Translations under genes and position numbers: made by a program
In this document: positions 35,691 to 44,227 of the stretch, one piece after another
How the letters are laid out: every line of letters begins with the position of its first letter
Numbering within the stretch: the stretch's first letter is position 1
Notes under the pieces: generated by a model
The model's database searches: none
Told to the model about the DNA's origin: nothing
The model's input: the letters and a program-made list of their open reading frames with translations, nothing else
Assembly: GCA_003388555.1 (NCBI GenBank)
Contig: QQVD01000029.1
Location: forward strand, 62,001-126,000
Source of the DNA: Acidobacteriota bacterium
GTDB lineage: Bacteria; Acidobacteriota; Thermoanaerobaculia; Multivoradales; Multivoraceae
DNA: 64,000 bases
Direction: 5' to 3'

Positions 35691-37973
35691 CCAGGCGTAG
35701 CCGAGCTTGACGAAGAAGGTGCGGCTCGAGCGGCGCAGCCCGGGATCGAGCATCTCGGGCTGCGGCGCGCCCGGTCCGACGCCGGGAACGGGGCCGCCCT
35801 GATCCGGCCGATCGTCGAAGGTGTCGCCGTAGCCGACGTAGAGCGCGGTCTGCGGTGAGACCTCGTAGACCACCAGCAGCTGGCCCAACAGGTCGCGAGT
35901 CTCGGGATCGCGTCCGGCGGCGCCGAGCGCCGCGTCGCTGTCGACCTCGGTGTACTGGCCGATCAGGCGGGTGTAGAAGCGGCGGTTGAGGTAGTAGAGC
36001 AGCCGCAGCTCGGGAGCGCGCGCAGTGAACAGACGGCCTTCGTCGATCTCGAGCGTCGAGTAGTTGTAGACGAAGTCCGAAGCGAATCGACGCCCGAGCG
36101 CCAGAGTCAGGCGCGGGCGCAGGGTGAGCCGGTCGGCGGGCCTTGCCCCCGCGAAGTCGATCCAGTCGCCGAGGTTGCCCGAGATGCCGACCCCTATGGC
36201 CGACGTCGGCTGCGAGCCCAGCGAGAACCCGCCTCGCAGGATCTCGAAGTCGCGGCCGGCGAAGCGCCGCGTCTCGTCGACGAGGTGGAGGTTCAGCTGG
36301 GTCTCGCGCGCCAGCCCGGCCTCGAAGTTGACTCCGTAGCCCTCCTCGAGCAGCTCGCCCGACTGTCGTTCGTTGCGGTACACCCACCCGGCCATCGAGA
36401 GCCTGTTGTACGGATCTTCCTCTTCGCCGTGCCAGACGTACCAGGCGTCGGCGTTCAGCCCGCGCAGATCGACCTGGGTCAGGAAGCCGAGGTCGGCGCG
36501 GAACTGCTCGCCACGGTCGACGAAGTTGGCGTTGATTCCCCAGCTGCGGCGCGAGTGACGGTAGCCGGCGTCGATCGCGTGGCCGCTCGCCCGCGGCGAC
36601 GAGAGGCCGAACCGCTCGACCATCTCGTCCGAGTAGACGCTGTCCGAGTAGACGGCGTGCAGGCGCAGCGAATGGCGGTCGCTCGGGCGGTAGAGCAGAT
36701 CGACGCCACCCACCTGGTTCTCGTAGCCGTCGGCGCGGCGGTCGGTGAGCAGCAGCCCGATCGTCGAACGTCCGCCGAGGTCGTAGCGGTACCGCGCCGC
36801 CGAAGACGTCGACTCGAGGTCGAAGGAGCCGCTTCGCGAGCCCTGGCTGCCCGGGATCAGCAGGTTGGTGACTTCGTCGCGCGCGGTGAACACTCCCACC
36901 GTGTGCCGCCCCTGCTTGCCGGTGACCTTGAAGGCCGCCGACGGATCGCCGACGGTGCGCGTGTGCACCAGCTCGAGGGGGGTCGAGAAGGCATCGGCCC
37001 CCTCGAGGAAGAACGGCCGCGTCTCGGGGAAGAAGAGGGTGAACTGCTGGTTGACGTCGAGCTGCAGGACGTCGGCCTCGACCTGCGAGAAGTCGGGGTT
37101 GACGGTTCCGGAGAGGGTCCAGTTGGAGGCCATGCGCCAGCGACCGGTGACGCCCAGGTCGGCCTCCTCGGAGCCGGGCTCGAGCCCGCCGTCCGGGCCG
37201 CGGCGGTCGACGCGGGTCGACGTCACCGTCGGCACGATCTGCACGTCGCGTCCCGCCTCCACCGCCGCGAAGCCGCGGAGCTTGCGCGCCTGTCCCAGGT
37301 AGCTGTTCTGACCCCGTTGACGAGGGAAGAAGCCGATGTGGTGGCGATCGCCTCGCGGGTACGAGCGGATCGCGTCGAATCCCCACAGCTGCGCCTGCTC
37401 GCTGGGCTGGAAGCTCAGCTGGTCGAAGGGGATCGCCAGCTCGACCTCGTAGCCGTCGGCGGTGATCCGGCCGGCGCTGAGCCAGATCGCGTCCCAGGCG
37501 ACGTCGTAGCGCCCCCCGGCCTCGTCGTTGATCGCGTCGATCTGCACCCCGAGCGGATTCACCATCAGCTCGTAGGCGCTGCGCTGGTCGTTGAAGGTGT
37601 CGAGCACCACGCCGACGAAGTCGTCGCTCCAGGCGTTGTCGCGATCCCGGAAGCGTGCGCGGATCCGCTGCGGCTCCGGGTCGAAGGCGCGGAACCCGAT
37701 CAGCAGATGCTCTCCACTGGACGCCAGCAGCACCTCGGTGCGCACCGGCGGCACGGCGTTCTCGGCTGGGCGTACCTCGTACTCGAGCTCGACCTGCAGG
37801 GCGGCGTCCCAGAACGGCTCGTCGAGCACCCCGTCGACCTCCGCCGAGCCGGTGGCGACCGGCACATCGAGTGCTTCGGGCGTCGTCGCTCCTGCCGCCA
37901 CCGACGCCGCGAGCACCAGCGAGCAGCCGCCGAGCAGCAGCCCGGCGCGGGCGAGGGGCCGATGACGCACCAT
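35682..37973 (-). CDS. DUF5916 outer-membrane-type protein with CBM9-like domain (763 aa)
   Basis: Signal peptide (residues 1-36), then a CBM9-like beta domain (VDGVLDEPFWDAA to about residue 230), then DUF5916 with its hallmark NPDFSQVEADVLQLDVNQQF and FFPETRPFFLEGADAF. The rest is a long series of amphipathic strands ending in aromatic F-V-K-L-G-Y-A-W, typical of an outer-membrane barrel. Family members are linked with surface binding of carbohydrate or protein; here the substrate is unknown. The stop lies inside the polypyrimidine tract. The promoter shows TACGAC 6 nt from the ATG without a Shine-Dalgarno. Confidence 0.88.
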   Translation of the reverse strand: MVRHRPLARAGLLLGGCSLVLAASVAAGATTPEALDVPVATGSAEVDGVLDEPFWDAALQVELEYEVRPAENAVPPVRTEVLLASSGEHLLIGFRAFDPEPQRIRARFRDRDNAWSDDFVGVVLDTFNDQRSAYELMVNPLGVQIDAINDEAGGRYDVAWDAIWLSAGRITADGYEVELAIPFDQLSFQPSEQAQLWGFDAIRSYPRGDRHHIGFFPRQRGQNSYLGQARKLRGFAAVEAGRDVQIVPTVTSTRVDRRGPDGGLEPGSEEADLGVTGRWRMASNWTLSGTVNPDFSQVEADVLQLDVNQQFTLFFPETRPFFLEGADAFSTPLELVHTRTVGDPSAAFKVTGKQGRHTVGVFTARDEVTNLLIPGSQGSRSGSFDLESTSSAARYRYDLGGRSTIGLLLTDRRADGYENQVGGVDLLYRPSDRHSLRLHAVYSDSVYSDEMVERFGLSSPRASGHAIDAGYRHSRRSWGINANFVDRGEQFRADLGFLTQVDLRGLNADAWYVWHGEEEDPYNRLSMAGWVYRNERQSGELLEEGYGVNFEAGLARETQLNLHLVDETRRFAGRDFEILRGGFSLGSQPTSAIGVGISGNLGDWIDFAGARPADRLTLRPRLTLALGRRFASDFVYNYSTLEIDEGRLFTARAPELRLLYYLNRRFYTRLIGQYTEVDSDAALGAAGRDPETRDLLGQLLVVYEVSPQTALYVGYGDTFDDRPDQGGPVPGVGPGAPQPEMLDPGLRRSSRTFFVKLGYAWMP

Positions 37974-38080
37974 CGCCCAGTCGTACGGGCGGCGGCGGCG
38001 AAAGGTTGGGCCGTATCGCCGCCCTGACCTGCGATCGCGCAGATTCCGACGCGTCCGCTCGGCGGCCACGCGCCGCCGAG

Positions 38081-39685
38081 CTAGTCCGGCAGCAGCTCTT
38101 CGTCGATCACCGCCCAGAACGAGGCGGAGTCCGAAACCCAGGCGGGCCGGCTCATCGTCGCCGCGCAGCTGTCGTCGATCGCGGCGATGTCCGCCGTCTC
38201 CAGCAGCTGGGCCCACATCGCGTGCACGCACCCCCAGGCGCCTTCGAGATCGAACGGCCCGTGCTGTCCCTCCTCCAGCACGACGTGACGGCTGACCGGA
38301 AACAGCTCACGTGCCTGCTCCGCGTAGCGCGGTGGAGTCACCGCGTCGAATCGCCCGGAGAGGAACAGTGTCGGGACGTCGAGGACCTGCGGGTCCGAAC
38401 GCCCCAGCGGCGGGATCGGCAGGTGAGGCCACGCTGAACAGCCGCGCACCTGCTGCTCCAGCCGGTAGTTGCCGAACACGGTGCGCGACCCGTGCTCCAG
38501 CGCCTGGTCGAGATCGAACGCCATGTTCTCGGAGCACTGCACGGTGAGCGCCACACCGGTCGACAGGGTCGACTGGAACATCTTCTCGATCGCCAGCGCC
38601 AGGCCGACCAGCGGCTGCCAGTCACCGGTCTCGGCCTGCGCCACCGCCCAGGGCAGCGCGCGCGTGGTGAAGGCGAAGTAGAGGACGAGGCGCAGCTGCT
38701 CGCTCAGCCACTCCCGCTGCACGTCGAGCTCGAAGGCGCGGCCGGTGCTCGACAGCCGCTCCGTCGCCACCGGGTGGTCCAGGCGCACCCGTCGCGGCGC
38801 ATCGTCGAGGTGCGCCAGGAGATTCGCCGACGAGTCTGCCAGGTCGGGCGCCAGGCTTCGGCACACCGGGTCCTCGGCGCACAGCCGACTCAGTCCTTCG
38901 AGCGCCTGCTGCGCCGAGAGACCGCGCTCCGCGAGATTGGAGCTCAGCGGCGCATCGACGCCGATGCCGAACATCGTGCGCACGTTCTCGGGATACAGCT
39001 GCGCGTAGACCATCATCGCGCGCGAGCCGTAGGAGCCGCCGCGCAGATCGAGCTGGCCGTAGCCCAGCGCGCGGCGTAGGTGCTCGACGTCGCGGGCGTG
39101 ATCGACCGAGGTGTAGCGCAGCAGGTCGGCGCGACGCGCCAGGTCCTCGACACAGCGCTCGAGAGCCTCCCGCGGATACATCTCGCGCAGCACACCGGGC
39201 TCGGTCGCCGTTGCCAGTGCGCAGTCGATCGGCGACGAGCCCCCGGTGCCGCGCTGGTCCGCGAGCACGATGTCGCGCGCCCGCACCGCTCCGGCGTAGA
39301 TCGAGCCGGCGGCACGAGCGGTCACCGCGCCGCCCGGGCCGCCCTCGAAGATCCACACCGGATCGTCCGGCGGTCGCTCGGACTGCGCCGGAACCACCAC
39401 CACCTTCAGGGAGATGCGGCGACCCTCCGGCGCGCCGTGGTCCTCGGGCACCTCGAAAGTGCCGCAGAGCAGCGGCTCCGGCAGCTCGCCCATCTGGCAG
39501 ATCTCGAGCGGTAGACGGCGCGCCGCCAGCTCCGCCCAGGAGGGCGGTGGAGCTGGCTCGTGCGGCCCCGGTCCCGGGGCCGTCTTCGGCGCCGGTGGAT
39601 CGGCGACGCTGCAACACACCAAAGCAGCGGTTGCCCCGAGACCCACGGCCACGCGGGCCCACCGCGACGACACGGCGCCAGACAT
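38081..39685 (-). CDS. Exported alpha/beta hydrolase with TAP-like C-terminus (534 aa)
   Basis: Tripeptidyl-aminopeptidase-like serine hydrolase. Lipobox-like ALVCC after a short signal. Motifs: oxyanion EGGPGGA, DQRGTGGS, nucleophile GGSYGSRAMM, acid in SGRFDAVTPP and His in EGQHGPFD, in family order. Full length for the group. Probably hydrolyses peptides or esters outside the cytoplasm. Start ATG 39685 retains a compact signal; ATG codons at 39724 and 39727 are alternatives. Divergent from the next hydrolase gene. Confidence 0.85.
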   Translation of the reverse strand: MSGAVSSRWARVAVGLGATAALVCCSVADPPAPKTAPGPGPHEPAPPPSWAELAARRLPLEICQMGELPEPLLCGTFEVPEDHGAPEGRRISLKVVVVPAQSERPPDDPVWIFEGGPGGAVTARAAGSIYAGAVRARDIVLADQRGTGGSSPIDCALATATEPGVLREMYPREALERCVEDLARRADLLRYTSVDHARDVEHLRRALGYGQLDLRGGSYGSRAMMVYAQLYPENVRTMFGIGVDAPLSSNLAERGLSAQQALEGLSRLCAEDPVCRSLAPDLADSSANLLAHLDDAPRRVRLDHPVATERLSSTGRAFELDVQREWLSEQLRLVLYFAFTTRALPWAVAQAETGDWQPLVGLALAIEKMFQSTLSTGVALTVQCSENMAFDLDQALEHGSRTVFGNYRLEQQVRGCSAWPHLPIPPLGRSDPQVLDVPTLFLSGRFDAVTPPRYAEQARELFPVSRHVVLEEGQHGPFDLEGAWGCVHAMWAQLLETADIAAIDDSCAATMSRPAWVSDSASFWAVIDEELLPD

Positions 39686-39805
39686 CGGCCCACACCGAGT
39701 CTCCGAGCTGCTCGTACCTGACATCATCGTCCAGCTCGATTCTCCCCGAAGAGTGCAGAGAGACGAACCAGGGACGTACCCGGCACCGCACGGAGCCCAC
39801 CAGCG

Positions 39806-40627
39806 ATGATCTCGACGACCCATCCCCGCTACCTCCTACTGTTGCTGCTCGTGGCCACGACCTTCTTCGCCCGAGCCGTCGCTGCCGAGTCCAGCGAAGC
39901 GACCTCCCACTCCTTCGACTCGGACGGCGTCGGCATCCACTACCGGCTCTCCGGTCCCACAGGCGCCGAGCCGGTGCTGCTGATCCACGGCTACCGCGCC
40001 GCCGGCAGCCTCAACTGGTCGGCGACCGAGCGGCTCCTGGCGGAGCGCTACCGGGTGATCACCATCGACAACCGCGGCCACGGTAAGAGCGACAAGCCGG
40101 AAGACCCGGCCGCCTACGGGCGCGCGATGGTGCGCGACCAGGTGCGCCTGCTCGATCATCTCGGCGTCGACAGCGCTCACGTCGCCGGCTATTCGATGGG
40201 CGGCATGATCGCGCTGCGCATGCTGGTCGACCATCCCGAGCGGGTGCGCTCGGCGGCGATCTGCGGCATGGGCTGGACCCGTGACGACGAAGCGACACGT
40301 CGACGCTACGCCGAATCCGAGGACGCTCCAGAGGACCCGGTGCACCGCGCCGTCTATCGCGCCTTCGGCGACCTCGGCATCAGCCGCGAGCAGCTCGAGG
40401 CGATCGAGGTGCCGATGGTCGCCATCGTCGGCGACCAGGACGGACTCTACGAAGGCTCCGTGGTGCCGCTGCGCGAGGTGCGACCCGACGTGCCGCTGGT
40501 GCTGGTCGAGGGCGCTTCGCACATGACCGCGCCGATGAAACCGGCCTTCCGCGAGGCGCTGGCCGAGTGGCTGGACCTTCAGGCGACGAACGGCGCAGCC
40601 ACCGTGCCGAGCGCGCAGCAGCGGTAG
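39806..40627 (+). CDS. Exported alpha/beta hydrolase (273 aa)
   Basis: Small serine hydrolase with a cleavable signal (residues 1-27, ending AVAAES). Core motifs: LIHGYRAAGSLNW, DNRGHGKSDKP, nucleophile GYSMGGMIAL, acid in VGDQDGLYEG and His in GASHMTAP. These are all the elements of an epoxide-hydrolase or haloalkane-dehalogenase-like fold, but with no diagnostic second acid. Located outside the cytoplasm. Start at ATG 39806. Confidence 0.87.
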   Translation: MISTTHPRYLLLLLLVATTFFARAVAAESSEATSHSFDSDGVGIHYRLSGPTGAEPVLLIHGYRAAGSLNWSATERLLAERYRVITIDNRGHGKSDKPEDPAAYGRAMVRDQVRLLDHLGVDSAHVAGYSMGGMIALRMLVDHPERVRSAAICGMGWTRDDEATRRRYAESEDAPEDPVHRAVYRAFGDLGISREQLEAIEVPMVAIVGDQDGLYEGSVVPLREVRPDVPLVLVEGASHMTAPMKPAFREALAEWLDLQATNGAATVPSAQQR

Positions 40628-40765
40628 GGCGCAGGCTGAAAGAGCCCTGCGGCTAGTCGCGGGGGCCGCCGGGTCGAGGCGCTGGCCTCGAGGAGGAGAC
40701 GCGGTGTGTCCAGCGGCGAGACTCCCAAGCCCCACGTGTGGTGCCGAACCGGGTCACGGGTCCCT

Positions 40766-40771
40766 TAGGAT
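40766..40771 (+). promoter_or_regulatory. -10-like TAGGAT of the sugar dehydrogenase gene
   Basis: TTAGGAT about 27 bp before the ATG, leaving a leader of about 21 nt that carries the Shine-Dalgarno AGGAG. The same hexamer occurs upstream of tetR (32117). Confidence 0.35.
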
Positions 40772-40798
40772 CCCTGCGCCTCTCTCAGGAGACACCCG

Positions 40799-42652
40799 AT
40801 GATCCGAGTCCGAGCCGTCCTCTCCCTCCTAACGCTCCTGTGGCTGCCTGGCGCAGCGAGCGCCCAGGCGACGCTCCAGGACGTGACCGCCGAGACGGTC
40901 TTCTCCGGCCTCGAGAATCCGGTCTGGGTGACCAGCGAGCCCGGTGGTGCGCTGTCGATCACCCTGCTGCCGGGCCTGGTGCTGCGCACGCTGCCGGACG
41001 GGACCCTCGATCCGGCCCCGGTGCTCGATCTGCAGGACCGCGTGCGCGGCGGCGGCGGCCTCAACTCGGTCGCCTTCCACCCGCAGCGCCCGTGGCTCTT
41101 CGCCCACTTCTCCGAGACCGGCACCGACGATCTGGTGGTCTCCCGCTTCGAGCTCGAGGGCGACCCGCCGCGGGCGGTGCGCGCATCCGAAGCCGAGCTG
41201 CTGCGCCTGCCGAAGTTCCCGCTGCACTACGGAGGCCAGCTCGCTTTCGGCCCCGACGGCATGCTCTGGCTGTCCACCGGCGACGGCACGATGCCTGGCA
41301 GCCCCGATCCGCAGTGCGCGGCGCAGGACCTGCAGAGCCTCGAGGGCAAGCTCCTCCGGCTCGACGTCGAGGGCAGGCCCGACCAGTCGCCCTTCTACGC
41401 CATCCCTGCCGACAACCCGTTCGTCGCCCAGCCCGGCGCCGACGAGATCTGGGGCTTCGGACTGCGCAACTCCTGGCGCTTCTCCTTCGACCGCGAGGAC
41501 GGCGAGCTGCTCGTCTCCGACGTCGGTGAGGACCAGCGTGAGGAGGTCAACCGGGTCGATCCGAGCTCGGACGGCGGCGTCAACTTCGGCTGGAAGCGCT
41601 TCGAGGGCAGCCGCTGTTTCCCCAACACCAGCGGCTGCGATGCCGCTCTGCCTCCATGCGGCTCCCCGGCCTACCGGATGCCGTGGCTCGAGTACAACAA
41701 CGCCGGCGGGCGCTGCGCCGTGATTGGCGGCTTCGTCTACCGCGGCCGCCTGGTCCCCGCGCTCTACGGCCGCTACGTCTACGGCGATCTCTGTTCCGGG
41801 GAGATCTGGGCGGCCGACGAGGCCGGCGCCACCGAGACCCTGCCGGTCAGCCTCCCCGGGCTGTTCTCCTTCGGCGAGGACCAACAGGGGGAGCTCTACG
41901 CCATGGCAGGCGGCAACGTGGTCACCCTGCGCGATTCGAGTCTTCCGACCGGCGGTCTCGTCGAGCTCGTGAGCAGTTCGATCGAGGTGCGCGAGGACGA
42001 CGGCGTCCTGCTCGTCGAGGCGGTGCGGCTCGGCGGCGGCTCCGGACCGGTGGAGGGCACGGCGCGACTGCACGTCGAGGTGGTCGCGTTGAGCGCCCTG
42101 CCCGGGGTGGATTTCGTGCCGGCTCCGGTCGAGCTGGAGTGGGCCGCCGGTGAGCAAGGGATCCGCAGTGCGCCGATCGTGCTGCTCGACGACCAGGAGC
42201 CCGAGACCCTGAAGACCCTGGAGCTGGTGGTGACCTCGGTCGAGGGCGACGTGCGGCTCGGCGCCCGCGACCGGGCGACCGTCACCCTGCGCGACGACGA
42301 TCCCTGCTCGGGCAGCGACACCCGCCTCTGCCTCGGCGAGGGACGCTTCCGCATCGAGGTGACCTGGCGCGACGGCGACGACAACCAGGGTTCCGGCAAC
42401 GCCGTGTCGCTGGGGCCCGACTCCGGCAGCTTCTGGTTCTTCAGCGACAACAACCCCGAGATCTTCGTCAAGGTGCTCGACGCCTGCGGCGGCTTCGGCG
42501 CCTACTGGGTCTTCGCCGCCGGCCTCACCGACGTCGAGACCACCCTGCGCGTGCTCGACACGGCCAGTGGCCAAGAACGCGTCTACGAGCGCCCGCTCGG
42601 CGAGTCGTACGAGGCGGTGCGCGACACCGCGGCCTTCCAGACCTGCCCCTGA
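40799..42652 (+). CDS. PQQ-type sugar dehydrogenase fused to Calx-beta and recurring C-terminal domain (617 aa)
   Basis: Signal peptide 1-23. Residues about 25-385 form the six-bladed propeller of soluble glucose/sorbosone dehydrogenases, with HYGGQLAFGPDGMLWLSTGDG-like and GLRNSWRFSFDRE and DVGEDQREEVNRV motifs. A Calx-beta unit (about 390-505, ending LRDDD) follows, and the last ~110 residues are the recurring domain (RLCLGEGRFRIEV, FWFF, VKVLDA, YWVF, DTAAF). Likely oxidises sugars in the periplasm or outside. No PQQ biosynthesis cluster is visible here; only the PqqB-like MBL at 4212 is distantly related. Confidence 0.87.
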   Translation: MIRVRAVLSLLTLLWLPGAASAQATLQDVTAETVFSGLENPVWVTSEPGGALSITLLPGLVLRTLPDGTLDPAPVLDLQDRVRGGGGLNSVAFHPQRPWLFAHFSETGTDDLVVSRFELEGDPPRAVRASEAELLRLPKFPLHYGGQLAFGPDGMLWLSTGDGTMPGSPDPQCAAQDLQSLEGKLLRLDVEGRPDQSPFYAIPADNPFVAQPGADEIWGFGLRNSWRFSFDREDGELLVSDVGEDQREEVNRVDPSSDGGVNFGWKRFEGSRCFPNTSGCDAALPPCGSPAYRMPWLEYNNAGGRCAVIGGFVYRGRLVPALYGRYVYGDLCSGEIWAADEAGATETLPVSLPGLFSFGEDQQGELYAMAGGNVVTLRDSSLPTGGLVELVSSSIEVREDDGVLLVEAVRLGGGSGPVEGTARLHVEVVALSALPGVDFVPAPVELEWAAGEQGIRSAPIVLLDDQEPETLKTLELVVTSVEGDVRLGARDRATVTLRDDDPCSGSDTRLCLGEGRFRIEVTWRDGDDNQGSGNAVSLGPDSGSFWFFSDNNPEIFVKVLDACGGFGAYWVFAAGLTDVETTLRVLDTASGQERVYERPLGESYEAVRDTAAFQTCP

Positions 42653-42830
42653 GGCCGCTGCTCCGCGCAGCCTCCGATCCGACAGGGGGAGGTGCGCCGC
42701 CGCACGCACGGGGATCCCTTCCGGAGCCGGCAGCGGCGCCGGCCGGAGGCCCCTCGTCCTCTCGCTCGTTCGATGTCTTCCGCCGACCGCCGACGCGAGT
42801 AACGGCGGATGGTGACGCGCCATGGGGCGC

Positions 42831-44093
42831 TCAGCTGAGCAGCCGGTGCGCCGGCACCTCCCAGATGCCGAGATCCTGGTCGAGCTCGCGCAGCACCCGG
42901 CCCCGGGTCACCACCACACCCCCCCGCCAGCGCTCCCCGAGAGCGACAGCCACGGCGCGCAGCGAGGTGAGGTCCCTCGGCACCGCGCGCTCGCGGTGCT
43001 TCGCCTCGACCCCCAGCAGTCCAGCGTCCTGCTCGATCAGGAGATCGACCTCGAGGCCCGAACGGGTGCGGTAGTAGAAGAGCCTCGACGGCTCGAAGGC
43101 GGTCGAGATCCACTTGTGGATCTCGGAGACGACGAGGGTCTCGAACATGCCGCCGTCGAGCTCTCCCCAGCGCTCGGTGCCGCCGCGCAGCAGCCCGAGG
43201 TCGGTCCAGAAGAGCTTCGGGCTCTTGACCACCTGGCTGGTGAGGTTCTCGTGGTAGGGCTGGAGGAGCAGGACCTGGTAGGTCAGGTGCAGGTACTCCA
43301 GGTACCGCCGAGCCGTGCTCGCGGCGATCTGCGCGTCTTGCGCCAGGCCCGAGTAGTTGAGCAGCTGGGCGGTGCGCAGCATGGCGAGACGCTGCAGCTT
43401 GCGGAACGGCTGCAGGTCCGAGAGGCGCACCAGGTCGATCAGGTCGCGTTCCAGGTAGGTCTGCTGGAAGGAGCGGAACCACAGCCGTCGGTCCTCGTCG
43501 GAGAGCTCGAGCAGCCCCGGCATGCCGCCCCAGCGCGCCAGATGCTGCAGCGCCGCGAGCGAGCGCTCTTCGAGCCCGCCGAGACGCCGCGCCGGCTCCT
43601 CGGCCAACGCCTCCGTGCCCTCGGCGAGCCAGCGCGACAGCAGCGGCCGCTCGAGGTCGCCGCCCGCCTCGGCGGCCAGCTCCGAGAGGAGCAGCGGCCA
43701 GAGGTCGTAGAGGAAGGCGCGGCCGGCGAGGCTCTCGCGCACGCGATCGAGCAGCAGGATGCGTGACGACCCCAGCAGCACCGAGAAGTCGAGCTGGCGC
43801 TCGTCGAAGGCGTGCTTGACCTTGTCGAACACCGCCGGAGCCTTCTGGGCCTCGTCGAGGATCGCCGGGCCGACGCTGGCCGCCCAGCGCGACGCCGGCA
43901 CCTCCTCCAGATCGGTGCGCAGCAACAGGTCGTCGAAGCTGACGTAACGCAGCGCCTCGCCGTAGACGCCGCGGGCGAGCGTCGTCTTGCCGGTCTGGCG
44001 GGCCCCGGTGAGGACGACGAGGCGTCGCTGGGTCGACGGCGGAAGTCGCTGCTCGAGCCAGCGCGGCTGGTGCAGTCCTGTAGATTCGGCCAT
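42831..44093 (-). CDS. DUF4143 AAA-type ATPase (420 aa)
   Basis: N-terminal ATPase domain with Walker A GARQTGKTTL (about residue 31) and Walker B AILDEAQKAP, then the C-terminal DUF4143 domain (about 215-400) with the nuclease-like core FYYRTRSGLEVDLLIE and VEAKH. The D-x-n-E-x-K pattern is that of a PD-(D/E)XK fold. Members are widespread, often solitary and mobile, with no settled function. Monocistronic; its upstream region is unusually AT-rich. Confidence 0.92.
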   Translation of the reverse strand: MAESTGLHQPRWLEQRLPPSTQRRLVVLTGARQTGKTTLARGVYGEALRYVSFDDLLLRTDLEEVPASRWAASVGPAILDEAQKAPAVFDKVKHAFDERQLDFSVLLGSSRILLLDRVRESLAGRAFLYDLWPLLLSELAAEAGGDLERPLLSRWLAEGTEALAEEPARRLGGLEERSLAALQHLARWGGMPGLLELSDEDRRLWFRSFQQTYLERDLIDLVRLSDLQPFRKLQRLAMLRTAQLLNYSGLAQDAQIAASTARRYLEYLHLTYQVLLLQPYHENLTSQVVKSPKLFWTDLGLLRGGTERWGELDGGMFETLVVSEIHKWISTAFEPSRLFYYRTRSGLEVDLLIEQDAGLLGVEAKHRERAVPRDLTSLRAVAVALGERWRGGVVVTRGRVLRELDQDLGIWEVPAHRLLS

Positions 44094-44150
44094 TGCATCG
44101 ACGATATTACAGCTAAATCATTCACTTCATCGCCGAAATCACAGAATCTG
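44094..44150 (-). promoter_or_regulatory. AT-rich promoter region of the DUF4143 gene
   Basis: The only clearly AT-rich stretch in a GC-rich window. On the minus strand it carries TGTAATAT (-10-like, 44104-44109), which ends 10 nt before the ATG, so the leader is nearly absent. Either a strong promoter or a trace of foreign origin. Confidence 0.4.
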
Positions 44151-44227
44151 AGCTGCTCCTAACCACGCATCGCCGCTGCTGGGGCACGGCCCCGCTCCGG
44201 ATCCAGTTGCCTGCTCCCGGGCGGTAC

